Made by a program: the position numbers and the translations under genes. A stretch of DNA of 46,743 nt from Microcaldota archaeon (GTDB lineage Archaea > Micrarchaeota > Micrarchaeia > Micrarchaeales > CABMGC01). Shown piece after piece: positions 36,097 to 46,584 of the stretch. The number at the start of each line of letters is the position of its first letter. The first letter of the stretch is position 1. Below the pieces are notes generated by a model. It was not told the DNA's origin, did no database searches, and worked only from the letters and a program-made list of their open reading frames with translations. The stretch lies in NCBI GenBank assembly GCA_021803425.1, contig JAJZLN010000014.1:1-46743 (forward strand). The letters run 5' to 3'.

Positions 36097-36483
36097 TTAC
36101 TCCTTCTTCTCCTTAGGCCTGAATATCTCTTCTGCAGGCTTGCTTCCATATTCCGTTATCACTGTGTTGATTTGTACAGTGTCGGCGCTTATGGTGCTTC
36201 CCCGCACCAGCCTCCTTGTCCTGTATCCTTTTTTAGGATGCCTTATTCCGGGGCCGCTGCCTATAAGGGGCCTCGCCTTCCTCGTCCCCTCTATTTCCGG
36301 CCTTGACGGCGCTCCTGCCGCATCGCTCAGTCCTGTTATCTGCAGTTTATATCCATCAAGCCCTCCTAAAGATCCGTCTATTACGTCTCCCATGGCCTTG
36401 CCTATGACTGTCGTTTCCCTGTCTTTTGGTACGTCTACTTCCGATGTCTTTCCACTTTTTCTGTCTGAATATACCAGTTTCAT
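36097..36483 (-). CDS. rps6e: 30S ribosomal protein S6e
   Basis: MKLVYSDRKSGKTSEVDV...IGKAMGDVIDGSLGGLDGYKLQITGLSDAAGAPSRPEIEG...GYRTRRLVRG. Confidence 0.95.
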   Translation of the reverse strand: MKLVYSDRKSGKTSEVDVPKDRETTVIGKAMGDVIDGSLGGLDGYKLQITGLSDAAGAPSRPEIEGTRKARPLIGSGPGIRHPKKGYRTRRLVRGSTISADTVQINTVITEYGSKPAEEIFRPKEKKE

Positions 36484-36504
36484 AAAATCATCTAGCGTAA
36501 AAAT

Positions 36505-38664
36505 TTATCTGTACATCGACTGCGGCTCGTCCTTGAATCTTTTTATCCTTTCGGCCACTTCTTTAGGTATTGCCGGCCTTATCTCGTTTAATGCATGTTC
36601 AAAGTCCGATACATTAATTATATCCCTGTTGTGCCTTATCGCGTTCATTCCTGCTTCCCTGCATAGGTTTTCTATCTCGGCTCCTGTATAATTCTCAGCC
36701 TGTGTGGCTATGCTCTCAAGGTCAACGCTCTTGTCAAGTGGCATACGCTTTGTGTGTATTTTAAGTATATTAAGCCTCGCATCCTGGTCTGGCATCGGTA
36801 TTTCCAGTATCTTGTCAAACCTTCCAGGTCTCAACAGTGCCGGATCTATATCCTCCGGCCTGTTTGTCGCAGCGAGCACCACCACGTTTTTGAGGTCCTG
36901 AAGTCCGTCCATCTCCGTAAGAAGCGTGTCCACGACTCTTTCCGAAACGTGGGAGTCTCCTGCTCCGTCCCCTCCCCTTATTCTAGATATTGAATCTATT
37001 TCATCTATGAATATTATGCATGGGGCTGCAAGCCTAGCCTTCCTGAATATTTCCCTCACTGTTTTTTCGCTCTCACCTACATACTTCGACAGCACTTCAG
37101 GTCCCTTTATCGATATGAAATTAGATTCCCTTTCGGTCGCCACCGCTTTTGCAAGCAGTGTCTTTCCGGTTCCAGGCGGACCAACCAAAAGCACACCCTT
37201 TACCGGCCGTATTCCCATCTTTTCGAATGATTCAGGATGCTTCAGAGGAAATTCTATGGTCTCCTTCAATTCGTTCTTTGTAGTTTCAAGCGCGCCTATG
37301 TCGCTCCAGTGCACATTCGGCCTCTCTACGAACACCTCCCTTAGTGCGCTCGGTTGTATGTTTCTCATTGCATCTATGAAATTCTCCCTTGAAACCTTCA
37401 GATTAAGCAGTATATCGCTCGGTATTGACTGTTTGTCAGCTATTTTAGGCAGGATGCTCCTCAGCGTGGACATTGCGGCTTCCCTTACAAGCGCATTCAG
37501 GTCTGCGCCCGTGTATCCGTGAGTTATGTCTGCAAGTTCGTCCACCTTTACATCTTCTGTCAACGGCATGTTTCTTGTGTGGATCTGTAGTATCATCTTT
37601 CTGGCGCCCCTGCTCGGCACCCCTATCTCAATCTCCCTGTCGAATCTTCCAGGCCTCCTGAGTGCCGGATCTATTGCATCCGGCCTGTTTGTCGCGGCAA
37701 GTACTATGACCTGGCCCCGCGTCCCCATGCCGTCCATCAGGGTGAGCAGCTGCGATACCATTCTTCTCTCGACTTCATTTGTGGATTCCTCCCTCTTTGG
37801 CGCTATGGCATCAATCTCATCCATGAATATTATCGACGGCGATTTTTCATTCGCAGTCTTGAATATCTCCCTGAGCTTCTCTTCGCTTTCCCCTACAAAT
37901 TTGCTGACGAGCTCCGGTCCAGATATCGATATGAAGTTAGCATCGCTTTCATTTGCCACCGCTTTTGCAAGCAGTGTCTTTCCGGTTCCAGGCGGTCCGA
38001 AGAGCAGCACTCCTTTCGGGGGCTCTATCCCAAGCCTTTCAAATAATTCAGGATACCTTATCGGAAGCTCCACCATCTCCCTTATCTTCTGTTTTGCATC
38101 CTCAAGTCCACCTATATCTTCATAATGGACATCTCCTATCTTTACTGCCGATTCGGGCACTGGCTCTGTCCTAACAACGAAGTTTGTGGTGTTTGCAACC
38201 TTTGCTATTCCGTGAGGCAGCACCTGTATCACTACGAAATTAAATACTATCCCGAACATCGGTATTGGAACCGAGTCACCTTTTGAGAGGGGCCGGCCTT
38301 CAAGCCTCCTTTTTGCATATTCCGAGAAATCCGGTGAGAGCGGCGGCTTCTGTCCTGGCGGAGGCGCTATGACTACCCTTTCAGCATCTTTCACTACCGC
38401 CTTTGATACGAAAATTTTGTCCCCAATTCCCACTCCAAGGTTCTGCCTAAGGTAGCCGTCTATGCGTATGAATCCAAGGCCTTCATCGCTAGGATGTGCC
38501 TGCCATGCTATTGCAGCTGAGGTTTTTGTCTTTCCCTTCATTTCAAGTATGTCTCCTATTTCTATCTCCAATGCGCTTCTTGATTTTGAGTCTATTCTTG
38601 CAATGCTCCTGCCAGAGTCAGTGACTAATGCGTCTGCAACTGTGAGTTCTATAGAATTTGGCAT
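36505..38664 (-). CDS. Cdc48/VCP-like AAA ATPase (two AAA domains)
   Basis: Two [15 protein letters not shown] Walker A motifs, [21 protein letters not shown]-terminal double-psi domain; start at internal ATG. Confidence 0.96.
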   Translation of the reverse strand: MPNSIELTVADALVTDSGRSIARIDSKSRSALEIEIGDILEMKGKTKTSAAIAWQAHPSDEGLGFIRIDGYLRQNLGVGIGDKIFVSKAVVKDAERVVIAPPPGQKPPLSPDFSEYAKRRLEGRPLSKGDSVPIPMFGIVFNFVVIQVLPHGIAKVANTTNFVVRTEPVPESAVKIGDVHYEDIGGLEDAKQKIREMVELPIRYPELFERLGIEPPKGVLLFGPPGTGKTLLAKAVANESDANFISISGPELVSKFVGESEEKLREIFKTANEKSPSIIFMDEIDAIAPKREESTNEVERRMVSQLLTLMDGMGTRGQVIVLAATNRPDAIDPALRRPGRFDREIEIGVPSRGARKMILQIHTRNMPLTEDVKVDELADITHGYTGADLNALVREAAMSTLRSILPKIADKQSIPSDILLNLKVSRENFIDAMRNIQPSALREVFVERPNVHWSDIGALETTKNELKETIEFPLKHPESFEKMGIRPVKGVLLVGPPGTGKTLLAKAVATERESNFISIKGPEVLSKYVGESEKTVREIFRKARLAAPCIIFIDEIDSISRIRGGDGAGDSHVSERVVDTLLTEMDGLQDLKNVVVLAATNRPEDIDPALLRPGRFDKILEIPMPDQDARLNILKIHTKRMPLDKSVDLESIATQAENYTGAEIENLCREAGMNAIRHNRDIINVSDFEHALNEIRPAIPKEVAERIKRFKDEPQSMYR

Positions 38665-38820
38665 CAAAAAACACTTATATATAAATAAAAACGACAAAGG
38701 ATATAAATGTTATTCGCAGTAGCAGCATGCACGATTCGCCGCCCTTGCACTGTCATAAATCATTTTAAATATCTTTCTGCATACTTAATACCGTCAATTT
38801 TAAGCTATTCAGGTGTATTC

Positions 38821-38973
38821 ATGGGGAAATTTCCGCAGGCAGACGAAGTTCTTGTAAGTATGGTAATATGCAGGAAATGCAAGGCCAGGAACAAGGCAGG
38901 AATAGAGAAATGCAGGAAGTGCGGATCCCCGTACCTAAGGCCCAAGCGTAAGGATAAAAGAGTAAAGAAATAA
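38821..38973 (+). CDS. rpl40e: 50S ribosomal protein L40e
   Basis: ICRKCKARNKAGIEKCRKCGSPYLRPKRKDKR zinc ribbon. Confidence 0.9.
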   Translation: MGKFPQADEVLVSMVICRKCKARNKAGIEKCRKCGSPYLRPKRKDKRVKK

Positions 38974-39001
38974 TGTCATATCTGATGTTCAAAGTGATTA
39001 A

Positions 39002-39217
39002 ATGGTAGATTTGAACCCTATGGAAAGCATTGTTGTGCAGGCCATGAAGGAGCTTGGCGCAACAAGCGATGACAAGAAGAAGACGGCAGATGACATAGCA
39101 AAGAAGTGCAACAGGCCAAAAAGCATGATAAGCAACATTCTCGTGGAACTTGACAGGAAAGGAGTAATAAAGAGAGTGGTAAGGGAAAAAGCTTCAGGAT
39201 ATTACGTAAAGTCTTAA
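39002..39217 (+). CDS. Small winged-helix DNA-binding protein
   Basis: DDIAKKCNRPKSMISNILVELDRKGVIKRVVREKASGYYV. Confidence 0.75.
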   Translation: MVDLNPMESIVVQAMKELGATSDDKKKTADDIAKKCNRPKSMISNILVELDRKGVIKRVVREKASGYYVKS

Positions 39218-39239
39218 TTCTAAATGCGGCAGATCTAAA

Positions 39240-40151
39240 ATGTCTGAAGAAGATTCCATAGATTTCTTTGCAAAATACAAGGACTGGTCAGTTGCAAGGA
39301 GCATAAAATGCACCAGCTCTGCTTCAGCGAAGGACGTATCCGCTTATCTTGCGTCCCTGCGCGAGGAAGTTGCCGAAAAGGCATTTTCAGTTCTTGGCAT
39401 AGACTCAAAATCTCTGTATTCATATTCAGAAAATATGACGAAGTCCCTGAAAGCCGGCGATTATTCCTCACTTGTTAACATATACAAGTCCCTTGGATCC
39501 GCAGAGCATGAAACGGAAATAAACAAATCTGCTGCCGGGCGCGAGGAGCTCAAGCCTTTTGCAAAGGCATATTTGTTTAGGTCTGCTGTGCGAAGGCTAG
39601 GGCTTCTATGGTATATAACAGGCGATTATGAAGCTTTCAAGGGAGCCAAGGCGGCGCAGAAACAGAGTGCAGCTGCGCCATTCACTTCAGAAGGTATATC
39701 ATTCATGGCAAAGTACAAGGAATGGGTATCAATAAAGAAGCTTTCAATTCATGAAAATACTAAGCCCGAAGAGGTATCGGCTCATCTATCATCGATACGC
39801 ATGGCTGTGGACAGGAAGACAGCCCAGATATTGGGCGTGAATACGGAAAGCCTGGATGCATATGCATACAATGTCACGGAAAACATGCGTAAGAGCGCAG
39901 CTAATCTGGAAAAGATCACAAATACGCTATGCTCCTCCGAAGCCAAAAAGGAAATAGACTCTGCATCCGGAGGTGACGCTTCATTAAGGAATGCCGCAAT
40001 AATATACCTTTTCAGCAAGATGCTGCAGAACATAAAGGTTGACCTTGAGGTAAGCCCCGATACCCTGATGGACATGTTCCCTGGGCTGAAGATTCCAAAG
40101 CCAAAAGGCAGGATGCCTGGACAAAAGAAGATGCTGAAAAAGAAGCAGTAG
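39240..40151 (+). CDS. Helical protein with internal tandem duplication, unknown function
   Basis: Repeats DSIDFFAKYKDWSVARSIKCTSSASAKDVSAYLASLREEVAEKAFSVLGIDSKSLYSYSENMT and EGISFMAKYKEWVSIKKLSIHENTKPEEVSAHLSSIRMAVDRKTAQILGVNTESLDAYAYNVT. Confidence 0.75.
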   Translation: MSEEDSIDFFAKYKDWSVARSIKCTSSASAKDVSAYLASLREEVAEKAFSVLGIDSKSLYSYSENMTKSLKAGDYSSLVNIYKSLGSAEHETEINKSAAGREELKPFAKAYLFRSAVRRLGLLWYITGDYEAFKGAKAAQKQSAAAPFTSEGISFMAKYKEWVSIKKLSIHENTKPEEVSAHLSSIRMAVDRKTAQILGVNTESLDAYAYNVTENMRKSAANLEKITNTLCSSEAKKEIDSASGGDASLRNAAIIYLFSKMLQNIKVDLEVSPDTLMDMFPGLKIPKPKGRMPGQKKMLKKKQ

Positions 40152-40191
40152 CCAACATTTTATAAAGTTGCAAATCTTATACTTACAGTGC

Positions 40192-40264
40192 GGGGAGTTA
40201 GGCTAGCTTGGTAGGCTTTGAGCTTTGGGAGTTCAAGACCCGTGTTCAAATCACGGACTCCCCG
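40192..40264 (+). tRNA. tRNA-Pro (anticodon TGG)
   Basis: Acceptor GGGGAGT/ACTCCCC, anticodon arm TGAGC-TTTGGGA-GTTCA, T-arm CCGTG-TTCAAAT-CACGG; discriminator G; no encoded CCA. Confidence 0.88.
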
Positions 40265-40377
40265 TTTCTCCTTCGCCATGAAAAATTTTCAAAGACAATA
40301 CAAAAAGCTTAATACATATTTAGATATAGAAACTCTGTAGCAAAGAACACAGATAACTTCGTATAAGATATGATAAA

Positions 40378-40624
40378 ATGGGTTTCTTTAATAAATAGGA
40401 AAGATTGCAGAAAAAATGGATAAGGTAAACAGCGAACTGGACCGCTGTCAGGACAGGCTTAAAGACATAAAAGAGGGAAAGAGCTTCGGCAGCCTCATAT
40501 TAATAAAAAATGCGCTGGGCCCCATATGGATCGGGCCTGAGAATGTTTTGCTGGAAAAACACATTAAAAATTAGATGCGCAGAAAGCAAAGCTTGAACTG
40601 AAGCTTGGAATAAGAAAAGAATAA
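40378..40624 (+). pseudogene. Possible frameshifted small coding remnant
   Basis: MGFFNK(stop), then MDKVNSELDRCQDRLKDIKEGKSFGSLILIKNALGPIWIGPENVLLEKHIKN (40416-40574), then DAQKAKLELKLGIRKE in another frame to the TAA at 40622. Confidence 0.35.
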
Positions 40625-40885
40625 AACAGTCCCTTAATAGTTAAAGCAAGGCGGTCTTTGACAAGTGTCTCCTAAACGGTTTTTGACCGGATTTAAATAT
40701 GACATGCTATATGGACAGTCGCTCATCTGATTGTTGGAACTCGAGACAGCGGCTCAATCCAAGCCATAAGGCCAGAGCAGAATTGCAACGCCTTTGTTTA
40801 TGAAGAATAAGTGCGGTTTCTAGACCAAAATCTGCCTTGGAATAAACTGCAATACACTATCCATTCGTTTATTTTTTTTCTGTTG

Positions 40886-41518
40886 TCAGCGCCTTAGCGA
40901 CAGCGCAAGCTGCGATGAAAGTTCATTTACAATGCGCTTTTCAAGCTCTGATATACTGTAATTAGGGTTAATTTTTATTATAACAGATGCATGTTTGCTG
41001 TCTATTTCTTTATATCGACCGTATACCTCTAATGCATAAGACAATGCATCATCTCCCCGTACATTCGAGCTGCTGTCTCTCCGTTCATTTCTAAGCCTAA
41101 GCCTGTCAGACAGGAATGAGGCAGGGTCATCTATCAGATTTAGGTTAGGCACCACTGCCATGAGTTTTGCAGAAGCATTTTCTGCTGCAGTGCTTGCCAT
41201 ATCATGATATTCCTCTTTGGAGTGCGTTGCAACCACTGCTACTGCGCTTTGTTTATTCAATTCTATCTCAGCTCTTCTATACATCTCTTTATAGCACTTC
41301 AACATGACCTCCCTTTCCCTCTCATTGGGAAGTATCACTCCTACCTCCTCCCTGGGACATATTTCAGCCCTGATATCATCGATATCTATAACCGCTATTC
41401 CAAGCGTATTGCAAACATTTTTTGCAAGAATAGTCTTTCCAGTTAGGCAAGGTCCAGCAAAAACTACCAATGTCTTACTTTTGTTGGCACCGGCGTCAGG
41501 ATTGCTATGTATCTTCAT
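40886..41518 (-). CDS. P-loop kinase-like protein
   Basis: Walker A VVFAGPCLTGKTILAKNV, DIDDIRAE, AVVATHSKEEY. Confidence 0.75.
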   Translation of the reverse strand: MKIHSNPDAGANKSKTLVVFAGPCLTGKTILAKNVCNTLGIAVIDIDDIRAEICPREEVGVILPNEREREVMLKCYKEMYRRAEIELNKQSAVAVVATHSKEEYHDMASTAAENASAKLMAVVPNLNLIDDPASFLSDRLRLRNERRDSSSNVRGDDALSYALEVYGRYKEIDSKHASVIIKINPNYSISELEKRIVNELSSQLALSLRR

Positions 41519-41607
41519 AAACTATGTGTTATATTTCTTCATATAAAAATATTTACATTGCCTGCATTATTTGACGAATATGGGCTGCATAACGCCAAAT
41601 AAGCCAT

Positions 41608-42783
41608 TCAAAGCCTATTTACGTAATCCTCATATCCAAATCTCCTGACAACCTTTACCCTTCCGCTTTCCTTGCTGTATAATGCTATTGAGGGGTGCTT
41701 TACCCCATTGAACATTGTCGTCTTTACCATAGAGTAATGCGCCATGTCAAGGAACACAAGCCTGTCTCCTATTTTCAGTTCATTCGGAAAGGAATAATCT
41801 CCTATAACATCTCCGGCAAGGCATGTGAGCCCTCCAAGCCTGTACGTATAATCCTGCTCTCCAGGCTTTCCTGCGCCTATTATGTTCGGCCTGTAAGGCT
41901 GTGCAAGTACATCCGGCATATGCGCCTCTGCCGAAGTGTCCAGTATTGCTATGTTCTTCTTGTTTTTCTTAATGTCGAGGACAGTGGATACAAGCACTCC
42001 CGCATTCAATGCAACTGCCTCTCCAGGTTCAAGATGCACCTGCACTTCATACTTCCTCTTGAAATCATTGACTGTCCGTATAAGCAATTCTATGTTATAA
42101 TCCTGCCTGGTTATATGGTGGCCTCCGCCGAAATTTACCCATTTCATGCCTTTTATGTACTTACCGTATCTTTTTTCAAACTCCTTTAGTACTACTACAA
42201 GCGATTCCGCATTCTGTTCGCACAGTGCGTGGAAATGGAGTCCATCTACAAGTTCAAGGTCCTCTTCAACTATATCCTCAGGCAGAACTCCAAGCCTAGA
42301 TCCAGGCAATGTGGTGTTATATAGCTTTGTTTTCACTTCAGAATGGCCAGGATTCACCCTAAGTCCTATCTCCAGTTTCTTGTCTTTATCTAATGCGAAG
42401 CGTCCATATCTCTTTAACTGACCTGAAGAATTGAATATTACAGCATTTGAATACTTGATTACCCTTTTTATGTCCTCGTCAGAATAAGCCACAGCAAATG
42501 TGTGCACCTCCTTTCCAAACTTCTCATAACCTAGCCGTGCTTCTATAGGTCCGCTTGCACACACTCCATCGAGATATTGCCTTATTATAGGGAAGGTGCT
42601 GTGCATTGCAAATGCCTTAAGCGCAAGGAGTATCTTTGCGCCTGTTTTTTCTTTCACATATGACAGTGTCTTAAGATTTCTCTTTATGGCATCCTCGCTT
42701 ATCAAAAAGCATGGACTATCAACGCAATCAGTTATATTTTTTGGAAAATCCTCTAATGCATCATTGTAAAAGTGCTTATTCAT
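41608..42783 (-). CDS. nspC: Carboxynorspermidine decarboxylase (PLP, alanine racemase-fold)
   Basis: LLALKAFAMHSTFP, GVCASGPIEARLGYEKFGKEVHTF, LHFHALCEQN, WVNFGGGHHITR, LTCLAGDVIGDYSF. Confidence 0.88.
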   Translation of the reverse strand: MNKHFYNDALEDFPKNITDCVDSPCFLISEDAIKRNLKTLSYVKEKTGAKILLALKAFAMHSTFPIIRQYLDGVCASGPIEARLGYEKFGKEVHTFAVAYSDEDIKRVIKYSNAVIFNSSGQLKRYGRFALDKDKKLEIGLRVNPGHSEVKTKLYNTTLPGSRLGVLPEDIVEEDLELVDGLHFHALCEQNAESLVVVLKEFEKRYGKYIKGMKWVNFGGGHHITRQDYNIELLIRTVNDFKRKYEVQVHLEPGEAVALNAGVLVSTVLDIKKNKKNIAILDTSAEAHMPDVLAQPYRPNIIGAGKPGEQDYTYRLGGLTCLAGDVIGDYSFPNELKIGDRLVFLDMAHYSMVKTTMFNGVKHPSIALYSKESGRVKVVRRFGYEDYVNRL

Positions 42784-42794
42784 GCGAAATCCTC

Positions 42795-44012
42795 CTAATC
42801 TGGAAGTTTACCCTTGAAATTTACTTGGTGCCACTTCAATCCATACTTATTAAGCGCCTCCATAAACGGGTCAGGATCAAGCTCTTCGGTATTGAATACC
42901 CCCTTTTCATTCCATATACCTTTCAGCATCATCATTGCCCCTATCATTGCCGGCACACCTGTGGTGTAAGATACCGCCTGTGCTCCCAATTCCTTATAAG
43001 CTTCGGCGTGATCGCATACATTGTATATGTACACTGATCTACTTTTTCCGTCCTTTATGCCTGAGATTACATTGCCTATTACCGTCTTCCCGGTATAATT
43101 AGATCCTAATTTTGCAGGATCAGGTAGCAGCGCCTTCAATAATTTTATCGGAATTATTTTTTGACCTTCACAGTCAACCTTATCTATCCTGGTCATGCCA
43201 ACGTTTTGAAGAACTCTGAGATGGGTAAGATAATTTTCTGAAAACGTCATCCAGAACCTTATCCTCTTAAGCCCTTTTATGTTTTTAACCAAAGATTCAA
43301 GCTCCTCATGATACAAAAGATAGCTATCCTTTTCATTTACCACTGGATATCTAAATTTGAATTTTACGCTTTTTGGATCCAGTATTGGCGGAGTCAGTAT
43401 CCATTTCCCGTTTTTCCAGTGCTTTACCGTCTGCGTAACCTCCCTGATATTTATCTCAGGATTGAAGTTTGTCGCAAATGGATGGCCATGACTTCCCGCA
43501 TTGCAATCAAGTATGTCTATGTAATGTATCTGGTCAAACAGGTGCTTTTGCGCGTACGCGCAGAATATATTAGACACTCCCGGATCAAATCCGCATCCAA
43601 GTACTGCCATAAGCCCCTTTTTCCTGAATTTCTCTTTATACGCCCATTGCCAACTGTATTCAAAATGGGCCACGTCTGGTGGCTCGTAATTCGCAGTGTC
43701 TAAATAGTTTACCTCTGCTTTAAGGCAGGCATCCATTATGCTAAGATCCTGATATGGCAGTGCCACATTTATTACAAGATCCGGAGCAACTTTTTTAATT
43801 AGGGAAACTAGCGCTTCAGTTTCGTCGGCATCGACTTGTGCCGTATCTACATTGCGCCCTGTTCTCTTTTTAATCTCCCTTCTTATATCCTCGCATTTCG
43901 AAATGTTTCTGCTGGCCACCACTATCTTTTCAAATACATCTGGTATATCTGCGCATTTCTGTGCAACTACTCTTCCAACTCCTCCTGCGCCAACAATAAG
44001 TACTCTGCCCAT
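42795..44012 (-). CDS. Carboxynorspermidine dehydrogenase / saccharopine dehydrogenase-like
   Basis: MGRVLIVGAGGVGRVVAQKCA Rossmann motif, VINVALPYQDLSIMDACLKAEVNYLDTANYE, GCGFDPGVSNIFCAYA; start at internal ATG; next to nspC. Confidence 0.87.
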   Translation of the reverse strand: MGRVLIVGAGGVGRVVAQKCADIPDVFEKIVVASRNISKCEDIRREIKKRTGRNVDTAQVDADETEALVSLIKKVAPDLVINVALPYQDLSIMDACLKAEVNYLDTANYEPPDVAHFEYSWQWAYKEKFRKKGLMAVLGCGFDPGVSNIFCAYAQKHLFDQIHYIDILDCNAGSHGHPFATNFNPEINIREVTQTVKHWKNGKWILTPPILDPKSVKFKFRYPVVNEKDSYLLYHEELESLVKNIKGLKRIRFWMTFSENYLTHLRVLQNVGMTRIDKVDCEGQKIIPIKLLKALLPDPAKLGSNYTGKTVIGNVISGIKDGKSRSVYIYNVCDHAEAYKELGAQAVSYTTGVPAMIGAMMMLKGIWNEKGVFNTEELDPDPFMEALNKYGLKWHQVNFKGKLPD

Positions 44013-44207
44013 TTTTATTCCCCTATCTAATTTATATATCGTACAATTATTAAATATTTTTGAAAAAGCTGTGAAAGACAATGCATATCACTTAATGGAG
44101 CCTAAATACGACGTTTTTATCCATGCGCAAAAGCAGTTCTGTAAAAAAATATAAAGAAAGTATTTTTATTCTTGATTATACAATTTAAAATGGAGGTCAA
44201 AGGTATA

Positions 44208-45527
44208 ATGATAGTAATGAAGTTTGGGGGCACTTCAGTAGGCGACTTCGAAAGAATAAAGAATGTCGCGAGTATAATAAAGTCTAATCTTAATGAGAAT
44301 CCCGTAATCGTGGTATCCGCTCTCGGCGGAGTCACCGATAATCTAATTTCTATTGCAAACCTTTCCCTCACGGAAGACGAGGTAAGGGCCATATTCAACA
44401 AGATAATAGAAAAGCACCACACCACAATAGAAAAATTGAATATCGATGAGAAAATAATTCAAGAAGACATAAATCGGCTAAATGAATTGGTAAATAAGAT
44501 AATAACCGTAAAAAAGACAACATCTCAGGATATGGACCTGCTAATGTCATTCGGGGAGCGCATGTCGTCAAAAATACTTGCATCGTATTTATCCGCTATC
44601 GGCATAAAAGCTCTTCCTTATAATGCCTATGACATAGGGATGATTACCAATTCAAATTTTGGCAATGCGGACATACTTCCGTACACCTACCAAAAGCTAA
44701 AGAAGAACCTTTCTAGCGTAATAAATAAGGGGGTTGTACCGGTAATAACCGGTTTCATCGGCAAGAGCAAGGATGGAAGCATAACAACACTGGGAAGGGG
44801 AGGCAGCGACTACACGGCTTCTATAATCGGCGCTGCAATGGGCGCGTCTGAGATACAGATATGGACTGATGTGGACGGTATACTTACTGCAGACCCAAAA
44901 ATAGTTAAGACAGCAAAAAGCATAGATGTGGTTTCCTATGAAGAGGCATCAGAGCTTGCACTGTCAGGAGCAAAGGTCCTTCATCCAAAGACAATACTGC
45001 CTGCCATAGAGAAGAACATACCTGTAAGAATACTAAACACATTCAATCCAAGCCATAAGGGCACGCTTGTTTTAAACCGAACTGCCGAAAAATCAAGGGT
45101 TGTGTCAATAACGTACAAAAAACACATAGTCGTGATTTCCCTATCAAACCGTTCAATGCTTAAAAATGAGTTATTGAAGGCTGCATCTGGAGTGCTCAGT
45201 TCCAACGGCATATTCGAGTATTCAATATCTGCTTCAGAATCCTCGGTATCCATCACCATAGATGAAAAGGAGCATACGCCTGCACTAATATCCGACCTTA
45301 AAAAGATAGGAAATGTCGAATCCAGCATCAACGGGGTAAAAGTGTCCATAGTTGGCAACGACATCTCTTTCATACCAAAGATTTCAGATTTGATATCATC
45401 TTCACTTAAGGGAATAAAGATCGAAATAATGCCTTCCAGTGAGTCAAATATAAACCACAGCATCGTGGTGACCGAAAGGCAGGCAAACAGTGCAGTAAAG
45501 AGGCTTCATACTGCCTTCTTCAGCTGA
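44208..45527 (+). CDS. lysC: Aspartate kinase
   Basis: MKFGGTSVGDFERI, GFIGKSKDGSITTLGRGGSDYTA, WTDVDGILTADP; ACT-like C-terminus; ggaggt SD before ATG 44208. Confidence 0.94.
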   Translation: MIVMKFGGTSVGDFERIKNVASIIKSNLNENPVIVVSALGGVTDNLISIANLSLTEDEVRAIFNKIIEKHHTTIEKLNIDEKIIQEDINRLNELVNKIITVKKTTSQDMDLLMSFGERMSSKILASYLSAIGIKALPYNAYDIGMITNSNFGNADILPYTYQKLKKNLSSVINKGVVPVITGFIGKSKDGSITTLGRGGSDYTASIIGAAMGASEIQIWTDVDGILTADPKIVKTAKSIDVVSYEEASELALSGAKVLHPKTILPAIEKNIPVRILNTFNPSHKGTLVLNRTAEKSRVVSITYKKHIVVISLSNRSMLKNELLKAASGVLSSNGIFEYSISASESSVSITIDEKEHTPALISDLKKIGNVESSINGVKVSIVGNDISFIPKISDLISSSLKGIKIEIMPSSESNINHSIVVTERQANSAVKRLHTAFFS

Positions 45528-45531
45528 TTTA

Positions 45532-46584
45532 ATGTCTAAAATATCCGTAGGTATACTCGGCGCAACTGGCATGGTCGGACAGACAATCGTCAGCTTGCTT
45601 GGCAAGCATCCGTGGTTTGAGGTAACTGAGCTTGCAGCCTCCGATAAATCCGCAGGTAGCACATATGAGGAGGCCGTCGGAACAAGATGGAATGTAAGCC
45701 ACTCCATGCCTGATTATGCACGGGACATGGTTGTAAAAGAGTGCAAACCGGATCTTGACTGCGATTTAGTACTATCTGCTTTAGATTCAAGCGTTGCATC
45801 AGAAATAGAAGAAAGTTTTGCAGGTGCAGGGTATGCTGTTTCAAGCAATGCTAAAAACCATAGAATGGACAATGATGTGCCGCTTCTCATACCTGAGATA
45901 AATGCTGATCATGTGGATTTAATAAAAACGCAGCAGAAGAGAAGAGGTTGGAAGGGGTTCATTGTAACTGATCCAAACTGCTCAACTATACACATGTGTC
46001 TTGCATTGAAACCATTATTTGATTCATTCGGCCTTGAAAAGGTGATGGTAACTACTATGCAGGCGCTTAGCGGTGCCGGATATCCTGGGGTGTCGTCAAT
46101 GGATATAATTGATAATCTCATACCTTTCATACGCGATGAGGAAGACAAGGTGGAGATAGAGCCATCAAAGATATTCGGCACGTTGTCAAAGAGTAACATA
46201 AAGTTTGCAGACCTCCCAATCAGTGCGCAGTGCAATAGGGTTGCAGTCAGGCATGGTCATACCGAATGCGTGAGCGTTAAGCTGTCTAAAAAAGTCGATA
46301 AAAAAGACATAATATCTGCATTTGAAAATTTCAAGCCAAACAAATCGCTTAAATTACCTTCATCTCCAGAGCATCCTGTAGTCTATCTTGATTCCGATAA
46401 CAGGCCGCAGCCAAAGCTCGATGTGGGGCTTGAGAATGGCATGGCATCAATTGTAGGAAGGCTAAGGCCGTGCAACATACTCGATTATAAGTTTGTAGTC
46501 CTTGGCCACAATCTTATAAGGGGCGCAGCAGGGGCCGCAATATTAAACGCCGAACTTCTTAAGTCAAGAGGATTTATAGGCTAA
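45532..46584 (+). CDS. asd: Aspartate-semialdehyde dehydrogenase
   Basis: VGILGATGMVGQTIVSLL, FIVTDPNCSTIHMCLALKPL, ISAQCNRVAVRHGHTECV. Confidence 0.94.
   Translation: MSKISVGILGATGMVGQTIVSLLGKHPWFEVTELAASDKSAGSTYEEAVGTRWNVSHSMPDYARDMVVKECKPDLDCDLVLSALDSSVASEIEESFAGAGYAVSSNAKNHRMDNDVPLLIPEINADHVDLIKTQQKRRGWKGFIVTDPNCSTIHMCLALKPLFDSFGLEKVMVTTMQALSGAGYPGVSSMDIIDNLIPFIRDEEDKVEIEPSKIFGTLSKSNIKFADLPISAQCNRVAVRHGHTECVSVKLSKKVDKKDIISAFENFKPNKSLKLPSSPEHPVVYLDSDNRPQPKLDVGLENGMASIVGRLRPCNILDYKFVVLGHNLIRGAAGAAILNAELLKSRGFIG

Noticed and set aside
41695-42189. Plus-strand ORFs opposite nspC and its dehydrogenase
   Set aside because: Shadow ORFs with no recognisable domains.
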